A stretch of DNA of 54,159 nucleotides from Mycolicibacterium parafortuitum (GTDB lineage: Bacteria; Actinomycetota; Actinomycetes; Mycobacteriales; Mycobacteriaceae). Position numbers and translations under genes: made by a program. The notes under the pieces are model-generated. The model saw only the letters and a list, made by a program, of their open reading frames with translations, had not been told where the DNA came from and did not search any database. Shown one piece after another: positions 51,502 through 54,159 of the stretch. Every line of letters begins with the position of its first letter. The first letter of the stretch is position 1. The stretch covers positions 1 through 54,159 of the forward strand of contig NZ_MVID01000037.1 in assembly GCF_002086815.1 (NCBI RefSeq), in the 5' to 3' direction.

Positions 51502-51640
51502 CTTCGGTGCCAGGCCCATTCGCGGGGCCAGCCGACATGGTCCGAGGTGCCGGCGGTCGGACTCGAGCCGAGGTGGCCCATACCGTTGCGCGTCAGTCCC
51601 GGATTCACACCGGATTCCCGTCAACCTCGCTGCGCACTGT
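51502..51640 (-). ncRNA. cobalamin (B12/AdoCbl) riboswitch
   Basis: On the minus strand the leader of the binding-protein gene reads GGGAATCCGGTGTGAATCCG, then GGGACTGACGCGCAACGGTA and later CTCGAGTCCGACCGCCGGC. These are the conserved blocks of the cobalamin class (the GGTGNGAANTCC-type core, the ACTG-CGCAACGGTA element and the GAGTCNGA-GCC block), in order and with the usual spacing. The downstream GGCACC-AAGG region reaches the ribosome site, so control of initiation is likely. High cobalamin should turn off the importer. Confidence 0.9.
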
Positions 51641-51694
51641 AGCAAAGCGTCCGCGGGTGTCGGACGTCTCGCCGAGCGGTTCCGAGTCGAGTAT

Positions 51695-51709
51695 CGAGGC
51701 TTGGCCTCG
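51695..51709 (-). terminator. possible intrinsic hairpin after the oxidoreductase gene
   Basis: CGAGGC-TTG-GCCTCG is a perfect 6-3-6 stem between the oxidoreductase stop (51792) and the riboswitch (51640). It could end the oxidoreductase transcript. No U-tract follows, so it is weak as a classical terminator. The surrounding 51641-51791 must also hold the promoter of the importer operon; I see no convincing promoter boxes there. Confidence 0.3.
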
Positions 51710-51791
51710 GCTGCACCGCCAACCGTGGGCGACGCCCGAGGAACGGGGACACCGCGTTCGTGGGGTTGGCCGCGGGGGCCCGGGAGCAGTG

Positions 51792-53966
51792 CTAGCTGGC
51801 CACCGCCTCCTCGGCGATCTTCTCCACCTCGACGAGGTTGTCACCGTAGACGCCGGCGTTGCCGAGTCCGCAGTGCCGGTCGGCGGTGATCGCGTTGACG
51901 GTGGTGCCCGACGACTTGCCCTGCCAGTGCCCGACGTTGGCCATCACCAGGCCGGGGATCAGTCCGTCGTCGAAGGCGGCCGGGCCCTGGAACGCGCCGC
52001 GGTCATTGAAGACGCGCACCATGTCGCCCTCGGCGATGCCGCGTTCGGCGGCGTCGGCGGGATGGATGAAGACCCGCTGACCCCCCTGCACCTTCTGCTT
52101 GTCGGCCGCGTTGCCGTACTGGCTGTTGAGGAACGCATGCGGTTTCGGCGAGATGATCGACAGCGGATAGCGTTGCGCCAGCTCCGGGTTGGATTGCGGC
52201 GACTCGAACGGCGGCACGTAGTCCGGGACCGGGTCGACGTATCCGCCGGGCTGCATGCCCTCGTACATCGACCGCCACACCGGAACCACGAAGTTCCCGC
52301 CTTCGGCGAGGCTGGACTTGAACTCACACTTGCCCGACGGCGTCGGGAAGTTGCCCTCCGCGTGGGGCGCTCGCACGTCGGGAGTCCCGACGGCCAGCCG
52401 CATCCAGCCGACCTCTTCGAGCTTCTCGTAGGTGATGCCCTCCAGCGCCGGGGCGTCCCAGTCGTGGAAGTCGATCAGCATCTCGCGGTCGGTGCGATTC
52501 CAGTACGCCATGGATTCGTCGTCGAACTCCATGGCTCTGGCCAATCGCCGGAACAGCTCCACGTTGGGCACGCACTCCCCGGGCGGCTCGATCGCGGGCT
52601 GGTTCAGCGATATGTAGAGGTGGCCCCAGGTGACCATGATGTCGAGTTGTTCGGCCTGCATGGTCGCGGGCAGCAGGATGTCGGCGAATTTCGCTGTGTC
52701 GGTGACGAAGTGCTCGCTCACGACGGTGAACAGGTCCTCGCGCATCAGGCCGCGCATGGTCTTCTCCTGCGCGGGACCTTGCGACACCGGGTTCGAGTTG
52801 TACACGAACAGCGACTTGATCGGTGGGTCGAGCTCCATTTCGCCGGTCAGCGCCATGCCGAGGTCGAGCTCGTTGACCACCCGGGTGCCCTCGGGGATCC
52901 ACTCGGGTTTGCAGATCGCGTCGAACTTGGTCGGGAACTCCCAGATCGGCATCTCCATGGTGCCGCCGCCGACGTGGCGCCACGCGCCGACCAGCGCGGG
53001 CAGGCAGGTGATGGCCCGGATCGCCTGCCCGCCACCGCGGCTGCGCTCCAGCGCCACACCCTGACGGATCGCGGCGGGCTGGCTGGTGGCGTATTCGTAG
53101 GCCAGTGTGCGGATGTCGTCGGCGGGGATGCCGGTGATCTCCTCGACGCGTTCGGGCGGGTAGTTCGCGGCGCGCTCGGCGAGTTCGTCGTAGCCGACGG
53201 TGTAGCGCTCGACGTAATCGGTGTCGACGAGGCCCTGGGTGATGATCTCGTTGATCATGCCCATCGCCAGCGCACCATCGGTGCCGGGCCGGATCGGGAT
53301 GTGCCAATCGGCTTGGCGCGCTGTGCGATTACGGACGGGATCGATGACGACGATCTTGGCGCCGTTGTTCTTGCGGGCCTCCAGCAGGAACGGCCAGCCG
53401 TGCAGGTTCGTACTGGTCATGTTCATGCCCCAGACGATGATGTACTTCGAGTACGCCATCGACTCGACGTCCAGGCCGCCGCTGCCGCCGACGGTCATGT
53501 GCCACGCGGTCGAGGACCCGGACTCGCAGTAGGTCTTCTCCGCGACCGTCGAACCCAGCCGGTTGAAGAACGCGTCGCCGGAGGTCAACCCGTTCAGCAC
53601 GCCCTGATGGCCGAGGTAGGCGTGCGGCATGATCGCCTGGCTGCCGTACTCGCCGATGATCTCGGTCCACCGGGACTTGATCTCGGCCAGCGCCTCGTCC
53701 CAGGTGATGCGCTCGAACTCGCCGACGCCCTTCGCGCCGACGCGGCGCATCGGATACAGCAGCCGGTCGGGCTGGTAGTGGTGCTCGTGGAAGTTCTTGA
53801 CCTTGACGCACAGGCCGCCGCGGGTCATCGGATGGTTCGGGTCACCTTGGACGTCAACGAGTTTGCCGTCCTCGACGTGGTAGAGCATGGCGCAGGTGTC
53901 GGGGCAGTCGTGCGGGCAGGCTCCCCGCACGATCGTGAGCTGCTTGGTGGTGGCGTCGATGGTCAT
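51792..53966 (-). CDS. molybdopterin-dependent oxidoreductase, DMSO reductase family
   Basis: A 724-aa cytosolic (no twin-arginine signal visible) molybdo-bis-MGD enzyme. A [4Fe-4S] cluster site is formed by Cys17, Cys21, Cys25 and Cys53 (CPHDCPDTC...GGLCVK). The candidate Mo ligand is Cys147 in TYCESGSST, near the usual position. VVIDPVRNRTARQADWH, ILLPATMQAEQLD and NDRGAF-type blocks belong to MGD binding. The start at 53966 has AAGGACA upstream; an ATG at 54017 would add 17 residues. No iron-sulfur or membrane partner gene is adjacent, so electron partners are unknown. Formate, thiosulfate or N-oxide type substrates cannot be separated. Confidence 0.9.
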   Translation of the reverse strand: MTIDATTKQLTIVRGACPHDCPDTCAMLYHVEDGKLVDVQGDPNHPMTRGGLCVKVKNFHEHHYQPDRLLYPMRRVGAKGVGEFERITWDEALAEIKSRWTEIIGEYGSQAIMPHAYLGHQGVLNGLTSGDAFFNRLGSTVAEKTYCESGSSTAWHMTVGGSGGLDVESMAYSKYIIVWGMNMTSTNLHGWPFLLEARKNNGAKIVVIDPVRNRTARQADWHIPIRPGTDGALAMGMINEIITQGLVDTDYVERYTVGYDELAERAANYPPERVEEITGIPADDIRTLAYEYATSQPAAIRQGVALERSRGGGQAIRAITCLPALVGAWRHVGGGTMEMPIWEFPTKFDAICKPEWIPEGTRVVNELDLGMALTGEMELDPPIKSLFVYNSNPVSQGPAQEKTMRGLMREDLFTVVSEHFVTDTAKFADILLPATMQAEQLDIMVTWGHLYISLNQPAIEPPGECVPNVELFRRLARAMEFDDESMAYWNRTDREMLIDFHDWDAPALEGITYEKLEEVGWMRLAVGTPDVRAPHAEGNFPTPSGKCEFKSSLAEGGNFVVPVWRSMYEGMQPGGYVDPVPDYVPPFESPQSNPELAQRYPLSIISPKPHAFLNSQYGNAADKQKVQGGQRVFIHPADAAERGIAEGDMVRVFNDRGAFQGPAAFDDGLIPGLVMANVGHWQGKSSGTTVNAITADRHCGLGNAGVYGDNLVEVEKIAEEAVAS

Positions 53967-54080
53967 GGGGGGCTGTCCTTTTCGACCGCGGCGGAGGGTG
54001 CACCCAGTGAACGACACGGGTGTGGCATCGCAATTGCACGGTCATTAACGTGATGTGACGCCGTCCACTCACGCCCAGAT

Positions 54081-54092
54081 TGCGTCTACGCA
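54081..54092. promoter_or_regulatory. 5-2-5 palindrome upstream of the oxidoreductase gene
   Basis: TGCGT-CT-ACGCA is a perfect palindrome 115 nt before the ATG at 53966, in the 193-nt region between that start and the window edge. It could be an operator or a dispersed short palindrome. I see nothing else in this region. Confidence 0.35.
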
Positions 54093-54159
54093 GAGAAAGT
54101 GCGACTTGGATTCAAGCGGTGGCTGCAACGAATGTGGACGGGTCTGACAGTAGTCGGTC

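Noticed and set aside
45269..51791. Search for a jetD/mksG gene next to jetABC
   Set aside because: All genes here are accounted for (propeller lipoprotein, ABC importer genes); no topo-VI-like or DUF3322/DUF2220-type product is present.
1..54159. CRISPR arrays, tRNA/rRNA genes, insertion sequences, prophage
   Set aside because: No periodic repeat-spacer pattern, tRNA-like cloverleaf, transposase or phage structural product was recognised.

Overview
The window looks like a chromosomal segment of a fast-growing mycobacterium or close relative (inference). Its codon positions are strongly GC-biased. Genes are tightly packed with many 1-17 nt overlaps and frequent GTG starts. It carries a deazaflavin-type (Ddn-like) nitroreductase, several LLM flavin/F420-type oxidoreductases and a mycobacterial-style cobalamin riboswitch. 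I see no tRNA, rRNA, insertion sequence or CRISPR array, and no gap above 300 bases without a gene.

Region 1 (1-3.4 kb): a 25-bp perfect inverted repeat, a predicted zinc-metallopeptidase lipoprotein, a Ddn-like oxidoreductase, and a formamidase-family amidase followed by a short-chain dehydrogenase. Region 2 (3.4-16.0 kb, minus strand): a compact ten-gene unit read from a rhodanese at 16044 down to a MocR-type regulator at 3406. It holds four LLM monooxygenases and a complete Opp/Dpp-type ABC importer (two permeases, double ATPase, binding lipoprotein). The combination suggests uptake and oxidative desulfurisation of an organosulfur compound. Tandem repeats at the promoter end are good candidates for the MocR operator. 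A second, different rhodanese and an overlapping MFS exporter gene run divergently.

Region 3 (18.4-26.3 kb): a TVP38-family membrane protein, a large subtilase with no recognisable export signal, a Pif1-like helicase fused to a degenerate DnaQ-like segment and a BRCT domain, a threonine aldolase, and a terpenoid-cyclase-fold protein.

Region 4 (26.4-35.0 kb, plus strand): a catabolic cluster. It consists of an isochorismatase-type hydrolase, an FCD-type GntR regulator, an SsuBCA-type importer, a gamma-glutamyltransferase homologue, an LLM oxidoreductase, an atypical M20 hydrolase and a TauE-type exporter. A TTGTATAC element sits exactly 29 nt before both the hydrolase and the importer genes, giving a simple regulon model. 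The LLM-plus-cysteine-hydrolase pairing recalls RutA/RutB, but I cannot name the substrate.

Region 5 (35.1-39.6 kb): a flavin amine oxidase, a possible tiny proline-rich protein, an MDR reductase, an Asp-nucleophile alpha/beta hydrolase and a nitronate monooxygenase-like enzyme. Region 6 (39.7-45.3 kb): jetA-jetB-jetC, a Wadjet/MksFEB-type SMC-like condensin, with no jetD/mksG nuclease gene beside it. Region 7 (45.3-51.7 kb, minus strand): a cobalamin riboswitch followed by two paralogous binding lipoproteins, a FecCD-type permease, an ATPase and a phytase-like beta-propeller lipoprotein. This makes a generic iron-siderophore importer more likely a corrinoid importer. Region 8 (51.8-54.2 kb): a molybdopterin oxidoreductase without visible partner subunits.
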